From the NCBI GenBank assembly GCA_026874595.1, contig CM049320.1, positions 52,340,714 to 52,404,713 on the forward strand: a DNA stretch of 64,000 nt, read 5' to 3'. Below are positions 48,323 through 61,010 of the stretch, piece by piece. Within the stretch, counting starts at the first letter, position 1; each line of letters starts with the position of its first letter. The position numbers were made by a program, and so were the translations under genes. The notes under the pieces are model-generated. The model saw only the letters and a program-made list of their open reading frames with translations, searched no databases and was not told where the DNA came from. This DNA is from Sipunculus nudus (lineage: Eukaryota; Annelida; Sipuncula; Golfingiida; Sipunculidae).

Positions 48323-48515
48323 TTAACTTACCTGACATCAAGCTGTAAACATAGGCTGCATATTAAATCTGTAAAAAGTTCATATTTACCTGCACTTCAA
48401 TGTACCAATATATCATTTAAATAGCCGATAATAGATTTTATAGAGATAATTTATTCTGCACTCATGTCCACTACAAAACAACTCTGTCTTTTCTTTCAGG
48501 CAAGAGACCATCGCC

Positions 48516-48564
48516 ATGCATTTGTGTTGGAATTACTCGCTTTTACTTTGCATCACATGCCAAG
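48516..48564 (+). CDS. Signal-peptide first exon, partial lectin-family gene (copy B)
   Basis: ATG at 48516 opens MHLCWNYSLLLCITCQ plus one base, then a good donor (GTATGT) at 48565, phase 1. It differs from copy A at 3181 by one residue (P to L). No PAN or CTLD exon on the plus strand was found in the next several kb, so the gene may be truncated, decayed, or use a domain I do not recognise (see 48830-48985). Confidence 0.5.
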
Positions 48565-48829
48565 GTATGTATTATATTAATAAAGAGCATAAAAACTGAA
48601 TAGTATCTCAACTAAAGACGAGGACTGACAATACAATTTATAAGTAATAACTTTGTTTCACGTTGACATACACCTAGGTAATAGACCCGTAATTCATTCC
48701 ACAAGATCGCAAGGTCTGTTTCATTAAGTTGCTCTTAACAGTCACACTTTCTGCATTGACATGCTGATAACGTATTCATTAAAAAAAAACGCAGTAAAGG
48801 TTTTTAGTATATTAATCTTTTTCTTTAAA

Positions 48830-48985
48830 ATCCGGTTTTATCAAATATCAGGGTTAACAGTTTATATTTAGGGGAGGCAGACGAAACTCCATAATTGGCA
48901 ATTCACGCCTTATTGTGATGAGAAATGCAAGGTGGCACAGATCATCCGGGGCGAGATTTTCCTACCGTGTGTGCAAGGGCTACAT
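48830..48985 (+). other. Possible second exon, arm B
   Basis: This aligns with 3480-3640 in arm A. One frame contains QFTPYCDEKCKVAQIIRG and later another cysteine. No family is recognised, and stops limit the frame on the 5' side. Confidence 0.2.
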
Positions 48986-49936
48986 GGCAAATCAACATCA
49001 AGTACTTATACTTCCTTCACCTGTAGATGTTGTTGAGTATCTAATATAAATTGCATTTTATGCAAATGAATATCTCATTTACAATTTCTACTATAGATAT
49101 CCAAAGTCAGGGGTAAGAAAATGGTTCCGTTGTTGTTGTGAAATTGAAAGACGAGATTTTCCAAACACAAACATTTCATTGTCAAAAATATTTTTATTCG
49201 AAAGGTTATAAGTAGCTATAAAGTTATATTTCCTCAAATTATTTGCATACGTTTTTGCAAAAATTGAAATCTAAAAGCTGAAGAACTGCCACCCGATAAA
49301 CGTTGTCCCTCAAATGGGTCATGGGGAAAAGGCCGCCCTTTCAAAGTGACGGACCGGGTTATTTGGTTAACGATGGTAAAGTGGAGAGGTCAGGCCTTTT
49401 TGGCACGCTAGTCGTACTGGCATTGGGTGCACAACAAAACACAGGCAGTGACTATGCAACAACTAATATAGACAAGGTTCAAAGTCTCACAGGTTAAATG
49501 TCCATATTTAGCGTACACAATTTCCATGGATCCTCCGAGGTATGAACAGACACAAGGTGATCAGTATCTGTTCTGAGCTGATAACAGTAGTGATACAGCA
49601 ACTACATAATGTACTTCAGGCCCTAGATCTGGTATCCGTCTAGCACATCATGAAAAGCACGGCAGGTTGGCCCCGGCTGAACTGGACTGCCTTGGACCAC
49701 TTTCCTCTTGAGGCGTATCTACATTCATGAGAACACTGAATATTAAATAGGCTCGGAACAATGCTACCCCCCATAGGGCGGCATTTTCCTGACATTACTC
49801 GAACCGAAACACCGGGCGAACCCTATTAGACCTTGGGCCACTGGGGCTCATAGTGCATCTCCCTTGTGATCAACTTTAATTGGTATTTACATGTAGCCCT
49901 AGGTCTATCAAATCAGAAAATTGATGTTGCCCGCAA

Positions 49937-49953
49937 AAAAAAAAAAAAAAAAA
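49937..49953. repeat. Poly-A run
   Basis: About seventeen A bases, perhaps the tail of a retroposed sequence, though no body was identified. Confidence 0.8.
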
Positions 49954-51984
49954 ACTGGGATGGAAGGTATCCCATGGACTTTTTTACCCACGCCTACTTT
50001 TACAGCTGGAGGCAGATAAATAGGTGTATGGAAAATTCACAAAGCCTAACCTTGCAACTCTGCACCAAAATGTCTCAAAGGACCACTTAAAATGATTGCT
50101 TTGTCAAGATCTACAATACCATGTAAATATTATGCAAATTTATTCTGTAAAAAATAATACTTTGGCTGTTACTAGTCTGATAAAAATTAGGGTTTTGCAT
50201 TTTATAGAGATCAATGAACCAGTGACAACTATCAAAGACTAATATATAACTCTTTTCAACCAATACATAGATACAGTTAAAGCCAAAAATAAAATCATCC
50301 ATTATATAAATATAGGGAAAACATGCCAGCTGGACACGATAATTTTCTTGACAAAGGCCATTATTGTTAACTGTACGTATGTGTTCTGTCCCACAATGCC
50401 TTTATTCGCCCAAAGACATTTGGAGATTATTTCAACATCAGTTTATAAACAAAATCTGTTTTTACCTACACCTAAAACAACATCTCAATGACAGGAAGAA
50501 TTTTCTTAATTTATTCTGTTACAAGTTGGTACAGGCTAAAGTAAACTAAGCGTAAGGAAAAGAAAAGTGCCGGAGTCTAAATTTGAAACCATTAGGCAAA
50601 AACAAATTCACCTGGCTAAAGTGTTTGTAAAGGAAATCCTGAAATCCATGACACTCGTTCAAAAATTGAAAGTACATACAGGGAAAAGACAAAATCCTAT
50701 CTCATGTTCCAATCTGAATATTCCTATCAGAAATCTGTGTTGCTAGGCAATTATTTCAAATGATTCTGCAGATCTATTGTTTGATATATGGCATCAGATG
50801 TGCAATATTAAGCTGCAATTATTTTCCATCCCCTGCCAAGCTAAGATTTGCTTTAAACAATGGTTTTATAATATTCATTGATTTGTTTTGAATTCTTTAT
50901 ATCTATTGGGAGGAAAACCTTAACCCTCAACGATGTCCCTCTCAAAATATAATTGTTTTACAGTAACCAGCCCTCATGTCGAACAGGCAATCCATAAACC
51001 CTGTTGGCCACTTGATGTCATAATCAGCACAACAGTGGTTATTGGTTAAAAAAAAATGGAAACGGAAACAAATGATCTGCTGTCATCTTCGGATGCATAT
51101 AACTCATAAGTGAAAGTCTTAACTGCTAAGTTGGAAACATCATCAATAAAAATATTATTGAGGCCTCTGCATCCATTTTAATATAAGACCGACAAAAAGT
51201 CAGACATCAAGCACATGCCTTTCATCATGTATGACTTTCAGCCTACGTTATTCTGTGTTGACACTAGTTCAATATTCATTCTTCTTTCAAACTGTAACGC
51301 AAGAACAATTAGGAGGTGGCGTCATAGGCCATGTCTCGGGGATGAGGTCGGGATGGGTAGGTAACAGGGCATTATGATCCTCTGTCATTTTTAGGAATAA
51401 GTACCTTTTGCTCTATAGGGGAACGAAACTCATTATTTCGTCACATGTTCCTCCATATTTTTTTTTTATGTCTCACGTTGAGAGTTTGCAGGGCATCACA
51501 TATGTCAATTGCTTTATTGAATTGTCTTAAATAATAGCCGATCTTTCGTAAGGATTGGATTTGAAGAACCTTTTTGCATATTTCCAAGCTGTTAAAATAT
51601 ATGCCACGCCTCGTCAATTTAGGCTAATCATATTATGTTGTTCTGGACTGACCAATGCATAGTTACATGGATACTAAGTGATACGTCATGTCGCGAGATA
51701 TCTTATATAATTATTCCTTTTTTTATTAGCGGCAGAGAATATTATCAGAAATTAAATGATTTTCTTTCTTGTTTGTTATCAGACTAGGACTGTGTGTTGA
51801 TTTTATGACCGAAGCATAATTTATATGGGATCGTTTTCCATAAAATATAAATAGTGTCATGATAGCTAGGTACAGCAAACTGAATGTAATCTCAACTGCA
51901 TAAAACAAACCATGCAGGGGTAGTTTACACAGACTTGTATACCATTTCAATCTGTATACAATGAACTAGCATGGCTATTCATAC

Positions 51985-52258
51985 ATCTATATAAAATACA
52001 TGCAACACACCATACAAGACCATTAGTTCTCCGTTGCTTGCATGCATGCAAAGTGGCCGTGCCGTAGCATGTAGTGGGTGAGACTATGACGTCACTATTG
52101 CGACGTAACTTCACTAATTGCTGAAAAAAGTGTGCAAATACACAATAAGAAAGGAAATCTGGTTAAGCCAAGTGGTTAAGGCGCCCGACCGGAAATCGGA
52201 CGATTGTGTGTTCGATTCCCACAATTAGTGAACGGACTTTTCTGTCTATGCCAATTCC
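51985..52258 (+). mobile_element. tRNA-derived repeat, second copy
   Basis: The text from CAACACACCATA to GACGTCACT...ACTTC...AAAGTGTGC matches the core of the repeat at 8487-8833. It is followed by a tRNA-like sequence and GGACTTTTCTGT, the tail also seen at 8808-8820. The inverted left arm of the first copy is missing here. A (TC)n(TA)n tract follows directly, as is common at SINE 3' ends. Confidence 0.6.
52157..52226 (+). tRNA. tRNA-like sequence (serine-like head, probably a pseudogene)
   Basis: TTAAGCCAAGTGGTTAAGG resembles the A-box region of serine tRNAs and GTGTTCGATTCCCAC holds the B-box. The anticodon stem could be CCGA/TCGG with loop CCGGAAA (anticodon GGA, serine), again with C instead of U at position 33. 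It lacks the long variable arm of a real serine tRNA, which supports a repeat head. Confidence 0.5.
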
Positions 52259-52259
52259 A

Positions 52260-52331
<72 letters not shown>
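52259..52331. repeat. (TC)n then (TA)n microsatellite
   Basis: A TC tract (52259-52296) runs into a TA tract interrupted by TAC. Confidence 0.95.
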
Positions 52332-52332
<1 letters not shown>

Positions 52333-52815
52333 GAATTTCAAAATAGAGTTTAGAGCTGCTTTTTAATTTTCATTTGAATATATTTTGAAATTGTGACTTA
52401 TGAAAGCGTTTGTAATAAGTGCAAATTTAGACTACTTACTGTCTTCGTTTTCCGATTGACAATAAAAGAAATCGTAAAATATTTTGTGACCAAGAAACCA
52501 CATTGACTTTAAACATACAAAAACTGGGTATCTGATACATTCTCTAACATTTCAGTCATCATGACACATAAGTCATTTCAAAGCTAATGTTTCATTAAGA
52601 CGTATATAATCCGCAGATACAGTCGAGAATAACTTAAAAAAAAACATTTATAAGTGTATATCTGAAGACAATATTTAAGGTGCTACGAAGAATAACAATA
52701 AAAATTCTTCTAATATACGATACTTTCAGCAGTGAACATTAATATTGGTTATATAATTAATGACATCCAAAGTTCAAACTGTTTTCAAACGTGTTATATA
52801 TATATATATGGCTTT

Positions 52816-54160
52816 AAACGTGCATTTGGATAAAATCGATATAAATAATCTTAAAGTGTGATTACAAATAAATACATTTAGGATATATCTTATAAAAATG
52901 TCAGCTAAAAATTTAAGAGGTTTCTTCCTTAACGTCAGTTTGGTATAAACTAGACGATTTGAACCATAACTTTTACGGCAGACATATTCTTGTGAATATC
53001 TTTTAGACTTATTCAAGTTGTCTCAACCTGACTAACAAAGTTGCTGCTTAATTTCCTGAAGTAACACGACAAAATAATAATGTTGTCGTAAAGACTCCTT
53101 CGGCATTAATTCTATGTGAATGTAAGTATACCTGTGCCGCAAGCTCTTTTTACTGGCGCCCCTTAGCATCATAGAGGGCAGGGATGGTTTTCATAAAGTA
53201 AGTTTTAAGTAGGCATAGAAACATATTTGCCAGATTACGCACTAAGGAACGTAAGTGGGTATTCGGATTTTGGATAGATGAAATCTGCGTTTTAGCAAGT
53301 AAATGCACGTTACTAACTCATATCCATGCACAGTCAATCCTTTTTTTGTGTGTATTCGGATTTGGTAGGCTTGGGCGCATTGATCTTATGAACATTTTTA
53401 TAATTTCCCAGAATGTTTGCTCCTGTAGATGTACCGCGTGCCACACATATAATGACATATTTCATTGTGACAAATAAGAATATATATCTGCTAAATACGG
53501 GTAGGTTCTTGGAGGAGAAATCACACACAAATAAGTATGGATTCCGCCAGTTTCTTTAAAATAATTGGGAACCTTAAATTCTTTCTAGAAAAGTTGAATA
53601 TTGACTGTAATAACGTTATTCAGACTTTTCTTACAATTTTAACAGCGGACAAATTTACATGAGCTCACTGTATTAATTTTTCCTGTTCCTGGGAAAATCA
53701 ATGTATGTTTAACAAGCTCCACCTGTAAAATATTTAAATGACCGTACGTAGGAGAATTTCAGAACCTACATTGGGTCCCTTAATAAAAAAAATGTCTCTC
53801 ACTGTGACATATTCAAATAGGGCATTCACTTTCCCTTCTAATATTTAGATAATATCTAGATAAACATTTAGACATAATCGAACGTGCGTTTCTAATGGAA
53901 TATTTCACTGCAACTGGTATGATCCAGTACAATGCAACCGGTTGGAAAGCCCACATGTATATTAAGACCACCATAACCTGAACCAAAAACGTTCAAATCG
54001 AATATAACTGACCTGTATAGCAAGATCACTTGTGAATTAAGACCATTATTGGGCATTCACATAGGTGGTCTTACTACAAAATATTCTGCGTATTTCTAAA
54101 GCACTTGCATTGTACTAATTGTTTGGAACTAAGCTCTAGCGTTCCTGGAGGAACGGAGGC
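52816..54160. other. Unannotated stretch
   Basis: No gene or repeat recognised beyond duplication arm B. Confidence 0.4.
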
Positions 54161-54161
54161 C

Positions 54162-54374
54162 TCAAAAGTCGGAAACCTCACACATGAAGTACCTCTTGTT
54201 ATCACAGTAGTCATAATACCAGAAAAGACCGTGCCTTTGGGTCACGTGCATACCGTTACAGACCCCATTAATGTCGGGTAACATATCTCGGACAAAACTC
54301 CATTGTAGTGTCAGTCGCATTCCAGTACCACTGGCCCTCTTGGTTCTAAACGTTGCCGGATACGGACCAGTTTT
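54162..54374 (-). pseudogene. CTLD second-half exon, broken
   Basis: After the acceptor CCGTAG, the minus strand reads GQWYWNATDTTM in one frame and then DMLPDINGVCNGMHVT, GLFWYYDYCDNKRYFMCEVS and a stop in another. WYWNAT, the cysteine pair and the final MCE motif place it as the second half of a C-type lectin domain, closest to the exon at 11706-11921. A stop (VSGNV-TAG) near the 5' end and a frameshift in the middle kill it. No first-half exon was identified at higher coordinates. Confidence 0.72.
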
Positions 54375-56539
54375 CTACGGACGACGTTAAGACTGTCACA
54401 TTCATGTCCTGATACACACCATGATGTACAGACGATTATTATTCTGATAAAAACCCGAGGTCTGTCTTCAAATAATTATGCCTGTCCATATGCGTGTTGT
54501 CAATTCTTCATTGACAGATCTTTTAGGGTGGTGTGTATGGGGAGGGGGGGGGGGGGTGGCGATACTTCGTTCCAATAACAATCATACATTTGATGTAATC
54601 GAGTAAATTTGGGAAAGTTTAAATATATTCATATATTATATTCTGATTCTTAAACGAAATAATTTTGAATTTCGGGAGATAAAAGAACTAAAAATAATGT
54701 ACTTGATGAAAACGAGTTAACTACAAAACTTTATTCTTATGTGAATACATGACAAAACTAAGGAAAAAAGCTGCCCTTTGACTTACCAAAAAATGATCGC
54801 GAACAAAAATAAGGTGGACAGGGGTGGTGGAACGGACTATAGCCTTTCATACATGAGTAATATGAAGGTAATACCTGTGCATATGATGAACAGACTAAAT
54901 TAGACAATTCACGCATTAGCTATTTACTTTGAGCTGACAACCTGGGTATATTGTAACGTGCAGATGACCTTTGTCGGTTAATTGTTAATAGGCAATGTGC
55001 AGTAGTTATTCTGGATGTGTGTATTTCTAAAATTACTTTTGTTTACAACACAGAGTGTTATGCCTTTAAGTATATAATTGAATTTTATCGATCACTCGTA
55101 TCAAGGCTATCTAGCATATATAACTGGCCCTTGTATGAGTTTACAGTCTGATCACACAATTTTTTATTGGTAGACGTCCTTAGATAACCCCCAGCAAAAC
55201 CCATAATCTCAATTTATTTTTCTCTTTTTCCCCCTTCTGCCATTCTGTGCGCGATAGATCTCCAATATGGTACATTTTAGAAATGTGAAATTGGGGCACA
55301 TAAAATTTATGTGTACATAACACATCGAGGATAACTGTTTAGCACGATATTCATTTTATGGCAACTCAACTGACTGGGCCCCATCTATGCCTTATGTTCT
55401 CAATCTAATGTAACAACTATAAAGCGCTCTGACATCCAATTTGGGTTAAATCAATTTCCACTGTGAGAACCATCATGCTTAGGACCAGCTGTCAATGCCA
55501 ATGGCTTTATATGCCTCCAATTTTGCATTTCTGTCGGGATTGTTCTTTCACACATCATGTATTCCTATAGGGAATATTATCAAGGTATCATTTTCCACTT
55601 CCTGATCCGTCTATTTATCCTAACTGGGATTTAACTGTGAATACCCTTTTAGTTGCAGTGGTCAAGTCGGTTGGAGGGATTCGGCATTCAAAGTGTGTAT
55701 TGTGGTTATTAGGAAACCTGTAGCTCATTTCCTAACCTGAAAAATATAGACAAGAAACCTCAATACGAGTATATGTAAAAATAAAATTATTGTTATTTCC
55801 TTTCAATGTTTTAACATACTGAACATTTATATTTTATGACCTAAACTATACTTGAAATATTAAGATATTATACATCAAAAGCTGTCAAATATAAATTATC
55901 GTCCACTTATATTGAAAGGCCAGATGCCAGAAATCTGTAAGATTTGTCAATTAGATCAGAGTGTCAACGTCTGTTGATGGAAAGATTTTAGGCAGACCCG
56001 AATTTTATTGGTTTTAAAGCTGTTATCATATAAAACATGTCTAAATAAATCAGACATGGTTCTGTATCTGATCACATGTTTATTGTATAAAGTTAATCCT
56101 CCCTTGATGGGCATCTTCATGGAGTTGACACCTCTATCAGGTGACCCTTGATAGAGTTTTCCTACTCATGGTGTAACATTCACATACGGCTTCGGGTACA
56201 TGTATAGAAATAATACTATGCCATTTTACCTGTTATATTCACGTCAGACTCAGGATAAGGTAGAATACTCCCGTGCAAGTTATTACCAAGAGTGGTGGCC
56301 CTCCATGGTCCAAAATATGTGCTTCACCAGAGGAGGTTTCCTACCGATCACTTATTTTATGTGCCTATTTAAGGATTTTGTCAGATACAGAAGAATATAT
56401 CACCCAACACCAGTTCATGTGATATACTTTGTACAATTAAAAATAATTTTTCCTGTACAATTTATCTGTTTTAGCTGGCCAGATTGGACGTATTACCCTT
56501 TATTATTTTACCGTCTCCAAGTCAGCTATACCGTTTCAT
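54375..56539. other. Unannotated stretch
   Basis: No supported gene. A G-run of about 15 bases lies at 54542-54556. Confidence 0.4.
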
Positions 56540-57730
56540 TTTAACAACCATGAGGTTGCAGCGCGGAGACTGTCGCCACAAAACAAATCACCACAAAGCA
56601 ACAACCTTATAATAAAGTTAAATATTAATGAGAGTAAAAATGTCAGTCGGTTTGCGGTATAGAGAAGTTTGTAGGATTTGTTTATTAGACCGTGGTCACG
56701 AGGAAATAAATCTGATCTAGAGAATATTCCAATTTGAATTTTCTGTCGGGGTGAAAGGTATGAATTCTGCATACAATTTTGACAGGTTTTCTAGACCGTG
56801 ATTCCAGATAAGAAAGATGACATCGATATATGGCAGATCCAGTTGTGGTTTAAATGTTTTATGACCAAGATTTTTTTTCTTCCATGAAAATCATGAATGT
56901 ATTAGCACACTCTTGGGCAATGCCTGTGCCGCGCCAAACATCTGAAGATAAATCTTATCGTTGAAGCTGAAATAATTATGGGTCAGAATAAATTCTGCTA
57001 ATATTTTTACTAGTGATAGGGGTGTCGCGATTTTGGAATGGACTTGTTTGAGTAATTTCAAGGAAGAGGGAGGTCCGTCATAATGGGGGATGGGGGGGGA
57101 TTAGTGTATAGGAATTCAACATCAATAGTTACTAAAATAGAATGTCATAGAATCTCGTTGGTTTAGGCTACTTTGTTTAACGAATCTTTGGTGTCTTTGA
57201 CGTTACTGTTGGAATTTTCGACTATTGGTTTTAAACATAAATCTACAAAGCATGATACTTTTTGAGTGAGTGGGCTTAATTTTGAGATGATTGGACGTTC
57301 CGGGGTGTCTTCTTTCCTTTTTTCGAAGTGTGTAGAAATAGTCAGCTTGCGGATTAAATGGGATTAATCAGTTACTTGTTTGTTGTATTTCCTGCCGGAA
57401 TGACAAGATTAGACCGTATAGTTCTTGCAGATATTGTTCGGTTGGGGCTTTTTTTTTCTATTTTTTATACCACTTAGGATTGTGAAGTGGGCGATATGCT
57501 TCTTTTACATAATTATTCGTAAATTGTTTTGCAGTGGCTCCCCTTAATCGACAGGTGTGATAATAATATTATTATTATTCTGTAATTCAATAATGACTTG
57601 GCGTACAACTGCGGTTAAATCATATTCGGGTTTGGCTATTGTGTTCATAATTTCAATTTTAATCCTGCTTCTGAATGTGTTAATGCATACATCTAATGTT
57701 TGCTTTCGCCCGGTTAGGGGTGTCCACATG
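56540..57730 (-). pseudogene. Penelope-like reverse transcriptase fragment
   Basis: The minus strand begins with NTIAKPEYDLTAVVRQVI and IIITPVDKGS, the N-terminal DKG region of Penelope/Poseidon-type reverse transcriptases. It continues, with frame changes, to HYDGPPSSLKLLKQ and FILTHNYFSFNDKIYLQMFG (palm), then IDVIFLIWNHG, where the catalytic IDDIF motif has a D to V change, and TSLYRKPTD. It then runs into host DNA without the GIY-YIG domain, so it is truncated at its 3' end and inactive. It resembles the copy split by hAT-type element 1 more than the RT/nuclease copy at 37750-40085. Confidence 0.7.
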
Positions 57731-57788
57731 CTTGTGCTATCTGTATTGTTTTTTTTTCCGTTTGTGAGTATATAAGGATTGTGCGTGT

Positions 57789-57791
<3 letters not shown>

Positions 57792-57830
<39 letters not shown>
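57792..57830. repeat. (TA)n microsatellite
   Basis: A TA tract of about 39 bases next to the 5' side of the Penelope-like fragment. Confidence 0.95.
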
Positions 57831-57833
<3 letters not shown>

Positions 57834-60291
57834 TTAGTAAAGCCCGTACAAATGTAAACCTTTGTAATACCCATATAAATAATCACTAGAAATAAACTGC
57901 CGAAATATTGTGGTTACTAATTGAATTAAATACCAAACTGTTCGTCCTTTATCCATAATCATTCACGTTGCCTGGGGATCCTTCAAAAAGTTGGATTCTC
58001 AACGTAAACTCATTCAATGGCTAAAACATAGCAGCGGTAACGTAATCATTTTAATTATTTGGATCCGTGTTATGGCAGACATGAGCAGTTTGTATATAAC
58101 ACTTTCCTCTCTAATAAGATAATAATAGGAATGAACATTGATGTTATGTTAGTCGTGGACTTTAGTGTGAGTCATTGTGTTTGTATCAGTGATCAGTATA
58201 GGGTAAAATATTACAGTTCTTAAATGTCCAACGTAGCTTTCAACCTTCGAATTTCTGATGAACCTACCGGTGTTCCTAGACAGTTTTGTGGATGGTTGAT
58301 ATTTTACGTTTTATGGTCATCAGTTTGTAGTAACTGGTTCATAGCATAGATGGAACAATTGGTGACTCTACAGCAGGGGAATAAATGATGGACCCAGACT
58401 CGTCTCACCCTTTATTTTACTATATGAGTGATCCTGAAATAATTCTCACAATTTCACGTTTGAAAGGAATAAGGAAGTTATATTCCTATTTTAGATATTT
58501 TACAGTATTTTTTAATCTCAAAAACGTTTTGTTAGTAAATTGTTCTCTGTTACTTGTATTTGATACCCCTCTTTTATAAATCTTGATGTCACCAGAGAAC
58601 TGTGACCTTTGCATTGTATTGCAAATTCTTGTAGGGAATATAACCAGATAATTGTTTTGATAATTAATTGTACATTTATATGGATTATTATGTTTGGATA
58701 TCAGCGTGAGACGCCTTAGTAAGAGAACACACCTGTCACTTTTCATGTAAATTTCAGTACATTTTAATTCCATCGGAGCAGTCTCTGGATATCGCTGTGT
58801 GGGGGTGTATTCTGCTACCTAGGACTGGATGATTCCAGGAGACATCAGTTCTGAAAGACATTGACTCTACCACTGGGAAGAATAATAGTCCGTGTGTTGC
58901 GTGAATGAGTCACGAATAGCAAACGAGTATACCCTAGCGGGGAACTGTTATTTAGAGAAGCCCCATGTATCTAAAGGAATAAGGAAGACTGCTTGTACTG
59001 TATACACAGCGCGAGCCACTCAGTGAGGCGAATAGTGCTACATCCTGGTGTCACGTGTGCACGATGGTCATGAGATCAGGAACAGTGTAAACAAGGGACC
59101 TGTGATATGCTTATTGCTGTGTTTCCAATAAGTGTTTGCATACAAGTAGATCCTTTTCAGAGAATATAAGTAGCTTTGTTTTCTTTAATACTGGTTGCAA
59201 TAATGTGTAATGTATGCAAATAATGTACGCAAATTGATAATATGTCAATTCGATGTTTACTTTAAGTATCTATTTTTCTGTTTCATTTTATTTGAGGACT
59301 TAATGTTAATTAGTTTATATTAAAAGTTTATAGTTTTTACAGTTTTGTTTGTACGATTTACTACTGGCAATATGTCACAACTGGCAATTGTTTAAACACA
59401 AACCAGAATTGCGATCGATTCTGGTATTATTGATTATTGCACCAAATGACTTGTTTTCTCCCTCAGATAGTCCCGGGTAAAAGCCCTCCGAGTGTTAACA
59501 TGTTTAGAAACTAATTTATAGAATTTAATCATGAAATATTCCATACAAATTTCTGTCACTGTAATTTATCATATTATGGTTGCATAGTATTTTGTAACAT
59601 ATACTGAGGGGGCATTAATATGATACGTTTCTTTATTTAGTTTGCAAAACAGCGAATACTTTATCTGTGCTTTGGACCTCCATCATTACATGAGATTGCT
59701 GTGTTATTACCCATTCAACTGTTACAACTTGTTATTTAATTAGTACTAGAAATAATGGATTAAGGGAAACAGTCCAAGTGGCAAGTTTTACATCCCACAG
59801 GTGTCATACAAATGCGTGTTGACACAGAACCTACATTTCACAGGCACAGGCTACACTGACTTTCCTTGATCACTCCTGCGTTAAGGTGGTTAATGTAAAC
59901 TGTGGTCTCAGCCCACACACAGGCTGAAAGGTAGCAATATTTATTATCTCTGTACGACCGAACCAATTGGATATACCTGGAGGGGCCGGGAACAACATAA
60001 CTGCCTACACTACGCAGTTATAGTATCATCCATAAATAAAATACACGGAAGCAAAGACCTGTATCAGATTGATGTATCATATAAGATTTGCATATGGAAG
60101 AGTAGTTTCACATCCATACTTAAACAACACAAGGTTTTATCTTTGTCAACGGTTACCTTTTGGTAGTATAAGTAATTGCACCAGTACAGATCGCAGGTTT
60201 GATTTATGAGGTACCATTACATATGTATATTATAATTTTTCCGGGATCAATTTAAACCATGAAACACATATATTTATATATATAAACACAC

Positions 60292-60338
<47 letters not shown>

Positions 60339-61010
60339 CGTGTATGTGCCTTTTTATAGATTTATATACATGTGGAGAGCTGGTACATGGATTCAATAAA
60401 TGCATCTCAATGGAATCCAACCCCACTGCATTTATGTTCCATACCTCAATATTTAATGAACCGCAGAGTTATCCTGATATATGTGATGTACCTTAACTTG
60501 ACATAGAGGGCCGCTGTCTGAAAATAAAAAGTCCACTTTCATTGCAAACTGACGGAGGTCCTTGTGAGTTATTTTATAATATATCTTAACATGACAAAAG
60601 CCTGCCATCTAACGCGTTGGCAAAACAGGCAAAAATCAATATATTAGACATTACTTTGCTCTCTAACATTAGGTATAGAAACTTTCTGACATTTTAGCAT
60701 CTATAGACTAAGGTTTAAATATTAACATTTGTTGGAAACACGAACAGCAGCTTGAATAGATATAGCATGTTACACTTATATTTGATTTATCTATACGATC
60801 GCTGAATGGCTGTCATTTACACCTTCTGTATTGAAGCTTTCTTTTTAGAGCAAAATTAATAATTCAAAATGATTCTCTTGGTTTCTTGGCAACGAAAACT
60901 GATAAAGCAAACACCGTCAGTGATTAGTGGTTGACAAGGGCACAATTATTTCTCAGCCGGAGTCCTAGTGAGTAAGGAACAGTCTTCGTTCTTGCGAATA
61001 GGCGAACACC
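57831..61010. other. Unannotated stretch, includes the upstream region of the next gene
   Basis: No exon, mobile element or RNA gene was recognised. The last few hundred bases should contain the promoter of the PAN-CTLD gene starting at 61011, but nothing was clear enough to call. Confidence 0.4.
60296..60335. repeat. (TA)n microsatellite
   Basis: A TA tract flanked by ACACACGGACATA and TATGTGCGTGTATGTG, so the flanks are partly complementary. Confidence 0.9.

Larger units (their letters stand above)
47245..52815 (+). repeat. Segmental duplication, arm B
   Basis: This is the partner of 2845-5870, in the same direction about 44 kb away. It is longer because of the TTAA element (47409-48322), extra DNA near 49070-49400 and a block of about 1.2 kb (51315-52488) that includes a second tRNA-like repeat. 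It carries the signal exon at 48516-48564. Confidence 0.8.
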
